Shown here: positions 53,655-63,677 of the stretch, one piece after another | Position numbering within the stretch: position 1 is the first letter of the stretch | Layout: the number at the start of each line of letters is the position of its first letter | DNA from: Pictodentalium vernedei | Lineage: Eukaryota; Mollusca; Scaphopoda; Dentaliida; Dentaliidae | Reading direction: 5' to 3' | DNA length: 64,000 nucleotides | Assembly (NCBI GenBank): GCA_031216915.1 | Contig: CM062296.1 | Location: 456,582,681 to 456,646,680 of the forward strand | The notes under the pieces: generated by a model | What the model was told of the DNA's origin: nothing | Databases searched by the model: none | Seen by the model: the letters and a program-made list of their open reading frames with translations, nothing else | Position numbers and translations under genes: made by a program

Positions 53655-53975
53655 CAGCGCGATAGCTCAGTGGTTACGGCATTGTACTTCAAACCGAAAG
53701 GTCTACGTTTCGATTCACACCAGGGGTAACTGCGTGGTGTCCATGGACAAGTCACTTAGTCTCGATTTTCCCCCGATGGGGCGCAGTGGCGCTGGGTATT
53801 AAGGCGCACTTCATGTCGACGGTACCCTTGTCTTCTACAATGCTAACCTTGCATGCTTGTAGTACATTGGGGAGTCTGGCATTTGCTCCCGCTGTTCTGT
53901 GGTGGTTCTCTTCTAATACTCCGGCTACCTCCAGCCGTAAAACTATCCGACACGAGGTGACCCTGGCTATCTCCC
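53655..53975 (+). mobile_element. SINE S2 in the inverted-duplication spacer
   Basis: A box GATAGCTCAGTGGTTACGGC, B box ACGTTTCGATTCAC, body GTCCATGGACAAGTCACTTA and TGGGTATTAAGGCGCACTTC, end ACGAGGTGACCCTGGCTAT (beta type, truncated). Confidence 0.85.
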
Positions 53976-54276
53976 GACAGTATGGGTGTTGTGGATGGAG
54001 TGGGAGAGGGTTCGTCCAGGTACAAATGATTAATTTCTTTAATCGCACCTGGCATTTGTTTTAGGACCAAATTTTTAGTATTAAGATTCCATTCCTATAG
54101 TACCCTCGTGCGAGTGGCCCGTGCACTAGAGAACCATTATAAAAGAGTATCACTAGATGTCGAGTATTGCCCCAAAATACCCCGATATACTAGACTAATA
54201 GCCTGGTACACCAGGATATTTTAATGAGGGGGGGGGGGGGGGGGTTGTCTCCCGTACTATTCCAGGAAAATGTTAA

Positions 54277-54508
54277 CCATCTACCTAACACGAAAGGAAG
54301 GGGACACTTGGAAAGAAAATTCTTGATTAACTATTTGTTTTTTATTTTTGCGTCAAAAACATAACTTATGACCCCTCATTGGAACGAGCTCAACGAGCTC
54401 GTTCCAATGAGGTGTCATAAGCTATGTTTTGGAGAGAAAAAAAGAAAAAAATGAATGGTGATTTTTGTGAATAGCACTGACCGGTTTGGGCGTTACATTG
54501 GGTAAGGG
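54277..54508. mobile_element. TTAA foldback MITE A16 (right arm)
   Basis: TTAA at 54273-54276 and 54509-54512. Palindrome AACTTATGACCCCTCATTGG...CCAATGAGGTGTCATAAGCT with arms of over 40 bp around GAGCTCAACGAGCTC. Same target site as A15. Confidence 0.88.
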
Positions 54509-54674
54509 TTAACCTTTTATACATTCGTGTCTGAAATCCCAAACACAGTTCATTTACTCTCACCCTGACCTTTCTTGGGTCACATTCCTAAAATTATGCT
54601 TTCTTAAACCCCAATAAAAATGCACAGTCATGGGCAGATCTCAATTTTTAACAAGCACTGATACCAGAATGACA

Positions 54675-54850
54675 CTGTATTATCCTCGATATTACATGGA
54701 CATCCATTACATGGAGTAGTGGGTGTCCATGTGTTATCCCGGATAATGCCGTTCCACATGTAGATAGCTATATAGCTACAGCACGGATCCCCTTTTGTAT
54801 GGGCCGTTATAAAGTGGATTCCGCCCCAAATCGCCGCTACCAATAATTGA
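54675..54850. repeat. Dispersed hairpin repeat, copy 1
   Basis: ATCCTCGATATTACATGGAC...TACTCC region pairs with GTAGTGGGTGTCCATGTGTT then ATCCCGGAT. Flanks (GATAATGCC...CCACATG, AGCTA) match copy 2 at 62828-62995. Confidence 0.7.
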
Positions 54851-54854
54851 AATT

Positions 54855-55250
54855 TTAGTTTTCAGTCACCGCCCAACCCCACAGTTCAGCCACAAGTCAA
54901 GTTACCTAACAACGGTGACAAATTACAGAACTGAAGGTTTCAGAGTGCAGGCTGGAATTTATTTCGTTGTTTCACTCTTGGACAAACTGGGGTCGTTCTC
55001 AAAAACACAGCTGTCCAGGATAATTCTCTGGTCATTTCATACCATAGGATACTAAATCAGATCACTGTAATTCTTCACAAAGATATTTTATAAAATACGT
55101 GATTTAAAGTTACACGTCAGACAGTGAGCACCGTCTGAAAATTTATATTGCTGCATACATGTGATGGAATTATTTATTCATTTTGGGGTTTTTTTTGAGT
55201 CAAGTTATTCCGTAAATTTTAATATTGTTCGTAAGAAGTCTTTCAGAAAA
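54855..55250. other. No gene seen
   Basis: Nothing recognised. Confidence 0.35.
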
Positions 55251-55253
55251 TCC

Positions 55254-55400
55254 AACAAAACTGTATCATGCGGCCCCTCTTTTGAGCGCGATCTTTCCAC
55301 TGAGGGGTCACATGATTTGTTTTTTTGTTAATTTTATTTGAAAGATTAAAAAAACAATAATTCAAATAACAAATTTTGATATCGTGTGCGTAGAGTAAGG
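55254..55400. mobile_element. TTAA MITE A17 (TCACATGAT subtype), diverged
   Basis: AACAAAACTGTATCATGCGG...CCCCTC pairs with GAGGGGTCACATGATTTGTT. The tail ACAAATTTTGATATCGTGTG matches A1. Confidence 0.65.
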
Positions 55401-55515
55401 GATTATAGAATTAGCAGTTAGTATGGAAGCTTAACACTTTGAACCCGGGTGGTATCTTCCATATCAGTTCAATGACAACAACTGGAAGAGTCTATATTCA
55501 TTATTTAGGGACAGA

Positions 55516-55573
55516 CCAATTAATATTTTCAACGTGCAGCCTTGTGGCTGCACGTTGAAAATATTGATTGGTT
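55516..55573. repeat. Near-perfect hairpin, 58 bp
   Basis: ACCAATTAATATTTTCAACG + TGCAGCC, TTGT loop, GGCTGCACGTTGAAAATATT + GATTGGT. Confidence 0.9.
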
Positions 55574-55574
55574 T

Positions 55575-56690
55575 ACCACACACATGCGAATTGAACGAAT
55601 CGGACGAATTCGGCGCGCAGGAACGGTGTGGGACATTCCCCATTCTACCCTCAGTTACAGTATAATGCACATTTTCCAAAATTTTGAAATGTCATCACCG
55701 GCATCATGTCTGAGCGGTGAAAAGGAGGAGAAGAGTGTGGAAGAGGAGTTCTCTTTCTTTGATGTCAGTGTTCAGGCAAGTATAGTATGCCGCTTGTAAA
55801 TCATGCAAATATAAGCCTTTACTAGCAAGTATATTCTGCCTGCGGCACATAAACCAAGATTCAACTCATATAGGAAAAACGGACCTTAACAAGGTCCCAC
55901 CAGTCTGAATATTCCTGGTTCAGGTAACAGGCCTGCTTTTTCTTATTGGGCCGGGTCTTGGGTGTGCTTTAGGACCATTTACAAAAAGGGGCAAGAAGGT
56001 GGGACGCAGGACCAACGCCCGCCTTCCTGAAGGTGGTTGGTCACCTCCAGGGATGGAGTGAAGGATGAGCAGATGCCATAACGGTTATCGAATTTCCATA
56101 GCGGTTATTATATTTCCGTAGCGGTAAATGGGGAAAGAGGGAAAGAAGTTGAAAAAAAAATAAATACAGAAGAAGAAGAGTGTTTGTGTTATGTGACTGT
56201 CTTCTAGGTCTTGTCGCGTCTTCGGGCAAGTATAGTCTGTCACTTGTTTTTCAGTTTACGTTGGAGCTATCATTGGTAAGTACAGTCTGCCTCAAACTCT
56301 TCTGCTGGTGGTTATTGTTTGTTCTAGGTGTTGCTGTTTTTCCATGGTTCTGTCTCGTGGACGATCTGCTCTTGGTTGGTCAGGTTATTGTCTGTCCTGG
56401 GTGGTGTTGTGTTTCCATGGTTCTGTCTCATGGAAGGTTTGGCTGTTGGTTGGTCAGATATGGTCTGCTCTTCCTTTCTCGTCCGTGGCGGTCCCTGTGG
56501 TGTCTTTGATGTAGCTGGAAGTAAACGAGTGCATGCTTTAGTAGTACCACCCCCTCCCAACAGCCCAATGGCCTTTCCCTTGGTGAATTGTGATACGGCG
56601 CAGGTTGGAGGTTAGCGGAGGTTGGAGATTATAGAAGCAGCCTTGCGCGTATGTGTGCTTGCTGCTACCGGTGCTTCCCGGTCCTAAAAG
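55575..56690. other. No gene seen
   Basis: Frames of 68-109 codons on + and 78 on - overlap at 56180-56615. A GGCAAGTATAGT phrase recurs at 55772 and 56226, and GTTTCCATGGTTCTGTCTC near 56337 and 56410 shows a ~70-bp tandem duplication. No product recognised. Confidence 0.35.
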
Positions 56691-56694
56691 ATAG

Positions 56695-57075
56695 GTTTTA
56701 AGAGCGTAGTGCGATGGAGGCAGCTTCTGATTTCTCAGTCACACCAGAGCGTATCACTATCTAGTTACAACGTAGAATTTCTTACTTGCTGTTATTATTT
56801 AATGGGTCCCGTCTACCCATGGGCCCTTTTTTATTAGATCGGTTGCAGTGTGATGTAGGCAGCCCCTGATTACACAGAGTCGCGCCGTAGCGTATCCCTG
56901 CCTGGTTCCATCACTGATTAGTCTTAATTATTGTTTTTATTTAATAAATCCCGTTAACCCATGGGCTCTTCCTTATTAGATTTTTAGGAGCGTAGTGCAA
57001 TGGGGGCAGCCTCTGAACTCGGATAGTCTGACCGGAGTGTATCGCTGCCTGGTTCCATCCATTTTTTCTTAATTA
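56695..57075 (+). repeat. Three ~143-bp tandem units
   Basis: Units begin at about 56698, 56840 and 56983 (AGAGCGTAGTGCGATGG, GCAGTGTGATGTAGG, GAGCGTAGTGCAATGGG) with GGCAGCxxCTGA, GTATC...CTGCCTGGTTCCATC and CCCATGGGC. They lie downstream of the LINE in its sense and could be its 3' UTR (inference). Confidence 0.75.
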
Positions 57076-57583
57076 CAAGATTATTATTCTGGGATATTAC
57101 TGGAAGAATTTAGGCCTCAGAGCCGCCCCGGTCAGGAGTGGGCCCGGGGCGGCCGAGCCAGGCGGGCCCGAATCCGACCCAGTTCAGGTTCGCCTGATCC
57201 GGCCGGTTTGGACCCACTCCCGACCCGAGAGGTCCTGGAGTAGCTAAGATAGTATTGAATCTATTCTTTTATGTTTCTTGGTTTTTGTCGACAGGCGCAG
57301 AGGGCTCTTAGTTCAGATATTGGTTTGCTGTTCTTGAAGCGGTTGCGGTTTTTGGCAGCTAGTGTGGCTAGGCGGTCTTTAATGGTTGGAATATCAGCCC
57401 ACTCCTGAAGCAATTTGATGGGGGTATCGCAGGGGACGCAGAGGACAATTCTCAGTGCGTGATTTTGGACTGTTTGGAGTTTAATGAGGTTGGATTTATT
57501 TGTTTCGGTTAAGACAAGAGCCCCGTATTCAGTTACAGGAAGAACGAATGCTTTGTAAAGTTTTGAGTAGGACTACTTCGTTG

Positions 57584-57607
57584 CCCCCCCCCCCCCCCCC
57601 CCCCCCC
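57584..57607. repeat. Poly-C tract inside the LINE, 24 bases
   Basis: Interrupts the LINE frame between RINLLKMLRG and the following 3' sequence. Confidence 0.95.
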
Positions 57608-57968
57608 AGGAGGTGCCTCGTAGCATTTTTAGCAGATTAATTCGTCTGGTCGCTTTAGTGGCGATGTTGTTAGTATGTTTAGTGAAGGTCAGTTCGAGTC
57701 AACGGTAACGCCGACGAATTTTGTCTCGGTGCATTCTGGGAGAATTGTATCCTTTATTTTGAGGTCAATGTTTTTAACCCTACGGGTGAAGGTGATTCTT
57801 CGGGTTTTATTTATGTTGAGTTTAATTCTCCACTTGGCGCACCAGCATTCGAGGTCGTCCAGTGCGCTTTGGAAGGATTTTGTAGGTGCGTTGGGTGACT
57901 GTCGGAGTTCTATAGCCCTTTATCGCCCGCGAATTGTGTGATTTGAACACGCTTTGAGGTGAGGTTAA

Positions 57969-58209
57969 CTCTTAGAAGCCGGGCGTCGAGTTTTCTTGCC
58001 TCTGACGTAATACGGCAGGTAATCTGGCTGTGACGGCTCGGCTATCTTTGGGCTGGGGGAGAATTAAACACTGAGCACGTGCTTCTAGTCAAGTGTCGTC
58101 TGCCTAAATAGGCAGACGACACTTGACTAGAAGCACCTGCTTACTGTAAGTTTTTCGCGGTATGTCATGTTCAATATAAAATTGATTCAGATTCTCCGAC
58201 TTCTAAGAG
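57969..58209. mobile_element. TTAA foldback MITE, family D
   Basis: Ends CTCTTAGAAGCCGG and CCGACTTCTAAGAG. TTAA at 57965-57968 and a mutated TTAC at 58210-58213. The central perfect hairpin is GCTTCTAGTCAAGTGTCGTC...GACGACACTTGACTAGAAGC (58080-58135). It interrupts LINE RT between YIND and the FAGD region. Its CTCTTAG end resembles the start of the piggyBac fossil at 11585. Confidence 0.85.
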
Positions 58210-58390
58210 TTACGGTCATTTATGTAGATTATGAAGAGAAGGGGGCTGAGGACAGATCATTGGGAGTTACCAGCCACGAGTGGGATACTGTCGGACATTT
58301 CGTTGTTGACCATTTCTTTGATTTTTCGATCATTTAAGAAGGAGGAGAGGAGTCTAAACAACTTGATTGGGAAGTTGAGTTTCGAGAGTT

Positions 58391-58625
58391 TACCCCGTAC
58401 TCCGTAATGCCAAACGGAGTCGAATGTTTTTTCGACATCAAGTAGAACGGCGGCGCCTATTTGTTGGTTTTCGATGGAAGTTTTCATGAGTTCCACAAGG
58501 CGATGGAGGTGTTCCATTCCTTTCTTGCGGTTCCTATAGGCCCGTTGCCAATCGTTAAAAAAAGTCGGTATCTTCAAGGTGCTCCCTTAGCCGATTGGTA
58601 AGGATCTTTCGAATACCTTATTCAT

Positions 58626-58684
<59 letters not shown>

Positions 58685-58910
58685 CCCCGTACTCCGTTAT
58701 GCCAAACGGAGTCGAATGTTTTTTCGACATCAAGTAGAACGGCGGCGCCTATTTGTTGGTTTTCGATGGAAGTTTTCATGAGTTCCACAAGGCGATGGAG
58801 GTGTTCCATACCTTTCTTGTGGTTCCTATAGGCCCGTTGCCAATCGTTAAAAAAGTCGGTATCTTCAAGGTGCTCCCTTAGCCGATTGGTAAGGATCTTT
58901 CGAATACCTC
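58391..58910. repeat. 228-bp LINE segment duplicated, with (TTTA)n
   Basis: 58391-58618 and 58683-58909 are nearly identical LINE RT segments, separated by (TTTA)n at 58624-58684; a second (TTTA)n follows at 58911-58986. The breakpoint is at TTTACCCC, so a TTTA-mediated tandem duplication is likely. Confidence 0.88.
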
Positions 58911-58912
58911 AT

Positions 58913-58988
<76 letters not shown>

Positions 58989-59284
58989 TGGTGTTTAAGG
59001 TCACATACTTATGCACGTTGGCTAATCGTGACCGTGATAGTTTTACGGGTGGAGGAAGCCGGAGTACCCGGGGAGAACCACCGAACATCGACGAGCAACT
59101 TCAGCTCCTCAACATAACATTGTAACTCTGTTCAAGCTCCAATCAAGCAGGGTTACAGCGGTTGAAGACATGTTCACCATCGACGTTCAGTACGCTTCAG
59201 TACACGGCGTCACCGTGCCCCCATGTAGGCAATCGGGATAAAGTGCTTTGCTCAAGGACACAACGCGGATCGTCCCGGACGTGG
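58911..59284 (-). mobile_element. SINE S2, minus strand, in the LINE
   Basis: Duplications TTCGAATACCT on both sides (58899-58909 and 59285-59295 region). Long (AAAT)n tail, alpha-type tail (complement of GGTGTTTAAGGTCACATACT), body to ACACAACGCGG. The head stops at the B box, so it is 5'-truncated. Confidence 0.85.
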
Positions 59285-60436
59285 TTCGAATACCTTACCA
59301 ATGCAGCTAAGGAGGCTGATTGGACGGTAGTTGACTGGTTTGGTGAGATATTTATACGGTCTAGGTATCATGACACCCACAGCTGATTTCCAGCATTTTG
59401 GAAAGTAACCATAGGTGAGACATGCGTTAAAAAGAGTTGCAAGCCTTGACATGAAGGAGTTGGGGCTTTGTTTAAGGATTTTACAGCTGTCTTCATCTTC
59501 CCCCGGTGAGGAAGAGCTTTTGTACTCTTTGATAACATTAATAATTTCATCGTCTGTGATGGGGGCGACTAGATCATGATCGTCCCCTACTTCTAGTTCA
59601 GGGTCAAAATAGGGGCCACGGTAGACTTGGGTGTTAGCGTTAACAAAGTTGTCTATAGCATTTTCGACTGTATCATCATAGTAGGGCCCTTCGTGGGGTT
59701 GGTGAGTTCTACTGAGGAGCTCGGCGAACGTGTCGGCCTTTTCCTTATCACTTGCGGCGGTTGAGCCGTCTTCTTTATTTAGGGGCTTGGGTGGTTTGTT
59801 GTTACTTTTTTGGCCCGTTAGCACCTTGAAGGTGTTCCAGAATTTTTTGGCGTCCTTGGTTGCATTGAGTTTGGATGTGACCCCACTGACCCGTTCCCAA
59901 ATATTTTGCTGGTCGGCTTGTAGCGTTTGCTTAACCTCGCCATGAAGGCGATTATATGTCTTTTTGAGCTCCATTCGCTTAGTGGGGTCCTTTTCGGACT
60001 TGATTGCGCGGAGGGCTTCTCGCTATGTTCCGATTAGTGAGGGTGTGCCCTCTGAGATTGCACGTCTCAGGGGGCGCACTTCCTCTTTGGGGCAGATTTC
60101 GTCCAGGGTGGAGTTAATTATGTTACTGAGGTTGGCGCATTGGGTCTCAATGTCGGTCGCGTTAGAGAGGGTGTTGGAGGTTAGTTCGGAGTCAAGAATG
60201 TTGCGGTAAATGTCCCAGTTAATTTTGGTGAGATTCCTACGAGTGGTGGGGGATATCGTAGGGCGCCGTTACTGACGTTTAATGTGGCATGGACCGGAAG
60301 GTGGTCACTACCTAAATCGTCATCGCCGACCCCACATGTGATCGTCGATGTGTTTACTGAGGGAATAACTGGTGATTATTAAGTCGAGAATATCAGAGCG
60401 GTGAAGTGGGTTGCTGCTGATATAAGTTGCTGTGGT

Positions 60437-60442
60437 ATCATC

Positions 60443-60474
<32 letters not shown>

Positions 60475-60837
60475 TTGATGTTTAAGGTCACATATTTATG
60501 CACAATGGCTAATCATGACCGTGACAGTTTTACGGGTGGAGGAAGCCGGAGTACCCGGAGAGAACCACCGAGCAACGACGAGCAGCTGCCAGCTCCCCAA
60601 CATCGTAACTCCGCACTGCAGCACAGGCAGGGTTAGATTGGTTGAAGACATGCGTACCATCGATGTGCAGTACGCCTTAGTACACGGCGTCATCGTGCCC
60701 CCACATGGGCAATGAGGGTGGAGTGTCTTGCCCAAGGACACAACGCGGTTGTCGCAGGTGGGATTCGAACCGAGGACCTCTCGGCTTGCAGCCTGCACCT
60801 CTACCTACTGAGCCACCCCCCCCCCCCCCGCCCCCAG
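60437..60837 (-). mobile_element. SINE S2, minus strand, full length, in the LINE
   Basis: Duplications GGTATCA(T/C)CATT at about 60431 and 60838. In SINE sense: A box GGTGGCTCAGTAGGTAGAGG, B box CGGTTCGAATCCCACC, TTGTGTCCTTGGGCAAGACA, alpha tail GCCATTGTGCATAAATATGT then ACATCAATAAATAAATA. A poly-C/G adjoins its 5' end. Confidence 0.92.
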
Positions 60838-61018
60838 GTATCACCATTTATGACCTGTAAGTTCTGTTTTTCAATAATATTAAACAGGGAGTTACCTTTG
60901 GGGCTGGTGGATTTGCAGCCGAAGTATTGGTGCTTGGCGTTGAAGTCTCCCAGGAAGATACAATGGTTGTATTTACCTGAGAAAAATTCAAACACCTCGT
61001 CACTGACTATTACATCGG

Positions 61019-61069
61019 AGGGGGTCGGGGGGGGGGGGGGGTGGGTGGGGAGTAGGGGGGGGGGGGGGT
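61019..61069. repeat. G-rich runs inside the LINE
   Basis: Two G-runs of 12-14 and several shorter ones. Confidence 0.9.
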
Positions 61070-61239
61070 CATAGTAACAAACAATCGCGATTTTTTTTTA
61101 TTATCAGCCATAATTTCAGTGGCTACCACCTCGGCGTCAAGGTGGTCTGTTTTAATCGGTTTGTGTTTAATATCCTGTTTTATTAGTAGGAAACACCTTC
61201 ACCACGAGCGTGCGCGCGGTTCCTTCTAATAACGCTGAA

Positions 61240-61890
61240 TCAATTAATTAAAAACCTTCTTTGTTCAGATAACCAAGTCTCACACAGATGCACATAGCAT
61301 CCATCCAATTTAATGAAATTATGGCGTATCATGTTCCTGGACGAAAAAGCGACCGCTCGGTTTCAAAGGGTTAACTAAACCAATCAAGTGAAGAACATTT
61401 ATTATAAAATAGAGACTCGCGGCGATAATTAGTAATCGGTGCAGTTTCTTAATGTTCACATTAGGTTAAATAATTTGCTACTCTCTGTTTCAGACATAAA
61501 TTGCGTGAGTGCTAGATCAGTGGTCACGTAACTCATGTCGAACTGAAAGTATTGCACTCATTGAGAGGTAAACTTGTTTTAAGAAGAATTCTATTTCCTT
61601 TAGGCAACGTGTTCATCATACTTCTGAAATAAAACAGGTCCAAAATGATTCTAATAGAATTCAGAGTTAAGACCCTGATATGTCCCCGAGTGATCCTGGC
61701 TGTCGAAAGTGTTGTTAAATGCCACTGAGTTGAGGCCGCCATCGAGATTAGTTGAGGTCGATAACCGCTTGGAGCTGTGAAAGCTAAGTGAAAAGGGTCA
61801 CGCAAAGCTCCAATAGATTTTGAAGACGAATCCTTTAGGGGCCGTATAGCCAATCGAATTGGGTATGTAGGTGATGATATTGAATTAATG
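61240..61890. other. No gene seen
   Basis: A fragment of SINE S2 beta tail (GATCCTGGCTGTCGAAAGTG then TTGTTAAA) at 61690-61720; a GTTTCAAAGGGTTAA like a MITE right end at 61358-61373. Confidence 0.45.
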
Positions 61891-61892
61891 AT

Positions 61893-62546
61893 TTGAGGTC
61901 ACGGTTAACCCAGAAAGTGACACTTCAAGTGACGTTTTGGCTGAACTTTCATTGTGAAGCAATCGTAGACGACGGTATCACACCTGTATTAACCCCAGTG
62001 AAAATACGTCAGCATCAGACACAAGTGATCAATGTTGTGAACCCATTGAGAGAAATAGAAGAGGTAAATATCATTGGAACGAGACTCCAGTACGTGGTGG
62101 AAACCAAGAAGAACCATACACTAGTAGCTATGACTATGAACTTTCAAACATGGAGATATGGACTTTCAAAATTTCAAACTAATAACTATATTAAGGGGTT
62201 TGTCTTGTGCAGATTGGGGAAGCAATGTAAGGTACTACTTTTTTCCTTCAAGCAAAAAAAAAATGTGTTTGATAAATCATCGCAGCAAATACTATTAATA
62301 TTATTTTTAATGAATGAATGCACTGACGCCTCTAGGAACGAATCTATTGTTTCTGCAGACGGGGATGACTGGGCTAAAATTCTGATTTATACCTGGGTTA
62401 TTGTGGCCGACTGCGCCTTTCGTTGGTCGTATCTTTGCCCCTCCAGCATTGATGAACTATATATACCTTTCACAAACCTTCCGCCCATCCCACCTAACAA
62501 CATCACACACACAATTTTACCCCATACAGACAAAATACTCTCATAA
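61893..62546 (+). CDS. Unrecognised 217-codon open frame
   Basis: The longest single frame outside transposon and WTAP sequence. It opens at a TTG; the first ATG comes near residue 79. Features: CEAIVDDGITPVLTPVKIRQ near the start, a Lys/Phe-rich middle (SFKQKKNVFDKSS), one hydrophobic stretch (ILIYTWVIVADCAF), and a Pro-rich end. No family recognised, no start context, and a GTAAGG splice-donor-like site at 62227. It may be a chance frame or a transposon remnant. Confidence 0.2.
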   Translation: MRSRLTQKVTLQVTFWLNFHCEAIVDDGITPVLTPVKIRQHQTQVINVVNPLREIEEVNIIGTRLQYVVETKKNHTLVAMTMNFQTWRYGLSKFQTNNYIKGFVLCRLGKQCKVLLFSFKQKKNVFDKSSQQILLILFLMNECTDASRNESIVSADGDDWAKILIYTWVIVADCAFRWSYLCPSSIDELYIPFTNLPPIPPNNITHTILPHTDKILS

Positions 62547-62827
62547 TAATACAAGCATTCTTATCGGTACTCGAGCATAATTGAGTACATGGAAAGTGAA
62601 TTATATCTAAATCACCTGTGAAGTGGAGGTTCCACTCAACTTATTTTTTGGAGGCAGCCTATGCCGCTGTTCAACATCTCGACACACACCCCACACAAAA
62701 ATACATCATCTGCCATACACAGAGGCCTATATCATTGGCGGGTTTAGACGTGTCGCACCCGGCGCACGCCCCTCCTATTTTTTGGTGACTCAATTTTTTC
62801 ACAAGCACCGAATGCAGGAGAAAAGGT

Positions 62828-62995
62828 GTTTTCCGCAATAACACATGGACAGCCACTACCGGAGGTAGTGGATGTCCACGTGTTATCGCGGATAATACCA
62901 CACTCCGTGCTTACAGCTGTAGCCCCTCCCACTTCCCCGTTGGGGGTCTCTTGCGATCCGATATAAATTGGCTTCCTTTGTTTCCAAAATTTGAA
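62828..62995. repeat. Dispersed hairpin repeat, copy 2
   Basis: CCGCAATAACACATGGACAG + CCACTACC pairs with GGTAGTGGATGTCCACGTGT + TATCGCGG. Following GATAATACCACACTCCGTGC parallels copy 1 at 54675. Confidence 0.78.
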
Positions 62996-62999
62996 TGAG

Positions 63000-63670
63000 A
63001 GCATGTAAAACTGCGGAAGTATTTTGGGTGCAAAATATTTTGGTCATATGCAAAGAAGCCATCGGAGGACCATACTGACCATCCAGCCACCGGAGGGCCA
63101 TACTTTCCATCTATTTTACAAAATTTTCCCGAACCCTACCGAGAAGAATTGACTCGTGCTCGCCCCCATCTCGCCACTACGTGCGTTGATTAATCATGCC
63201 CCATAATTGAAATGTGACCCCCCACCACCACCCAACCCCGAATTCTGAATTCACCACAGCATATACGTAATGCAATTCCTCTTCGGAGGATGCCGTTTTG
63301 AAAGGTTAACAACTCTTCTACAGTGGTTGCAAAAGTTCAATAGTCATCGTTATAACAAGGTTAAGGGCGTCTGAAATTACAACGTAATTAGGCTGAGTCA
63401 GACAGGCGGTTTGATATTGCTTGTTGATAAATCATCAGTCTGGGCGAATGCTGATGTTTGTAATACACCTACCGACGAATAAGTTTTTCCGCCACTGATA
63501 AATTCACGTAGATATTTGTTTCACAAAGATTTCGGTATGTCTTTGATAATGAGATACATAATCTTTTGTTCTCTGAGTAAGCAACCTTAACCCCTCTTAG
63601 AGGTATGCATATGTTCTGCGCAAAAGACAATGCATCAATACATAAACAGACATTTTGAACAACAGACTTA
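63000..63670. other. No gene seen
   Basis: Small internal duplication (GCCATCGGAGGACCATACTG, CCACCGGAGGGCCATACTTT) at 63058-63110. Confidence 0.4.
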
Positions 63671-63677
63671 CAGGTTT

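Larger units (their letters stand above)
52899..54607. repeat. Large inverted duplication carrying MITEs in both arms
   Basis: Left arm 52899-53322 and right arm 54190-54607 are reverse-complement copies: GACCCAAGAAAGGT, TGGGAxTTC...CACGAATGTAT, the MITE, then TTTTCC(A/T)GGAATAGTACGGG, AGACAACC, a C-run, and AATA(C/T)CCT. The ~870-bp spacer holds SINE S2. Confidence 0.85.
57240..61235 (-). pseudogene. Jockey-like non-LTR retrotransposon, decayed
   Basis: Read on the minus strand. APE-type endonuclease: HKPIKTDHLDAEVVATEI (about 61160-61105), FLGDFNAKHQYFGC (about 60950-60905) and, after an S2 insertion, RSDILDLIITSYS and SDHLPVHATLN (about 60310-60275). Linker and reverse transcriptase start: WKSAVGVMIPRP and VNYRPISLLSCIGKVFE (about 59380-59290). 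RT core AAVLLDVEKTFDSVWH (about 58465-58420) and SVLSPLLFIIYIND (58245-58210). The catalytic FADD equivalent reads FAGD (about 57925). KWRIKLNINKTRRITFTRR (about 57845-57790) is the thumb side. The 5' end is missing. Stops, frameshifts, insertions and a duplication abolish function. Confidence 0.88.

Noticed and set aside
57100..57235. GC-rich stretch as a CpG island promoter
   Set aside because: Only about 130 bp, it lies at the LINE 3' side and no gene starts nearby.
17647..60830. tRNA genes at the SINE S2 heads
   Set aside because: A and B boxes are present, but the heads continue into the SINE body without a tRNA acceptor end; several copies have target duplications.
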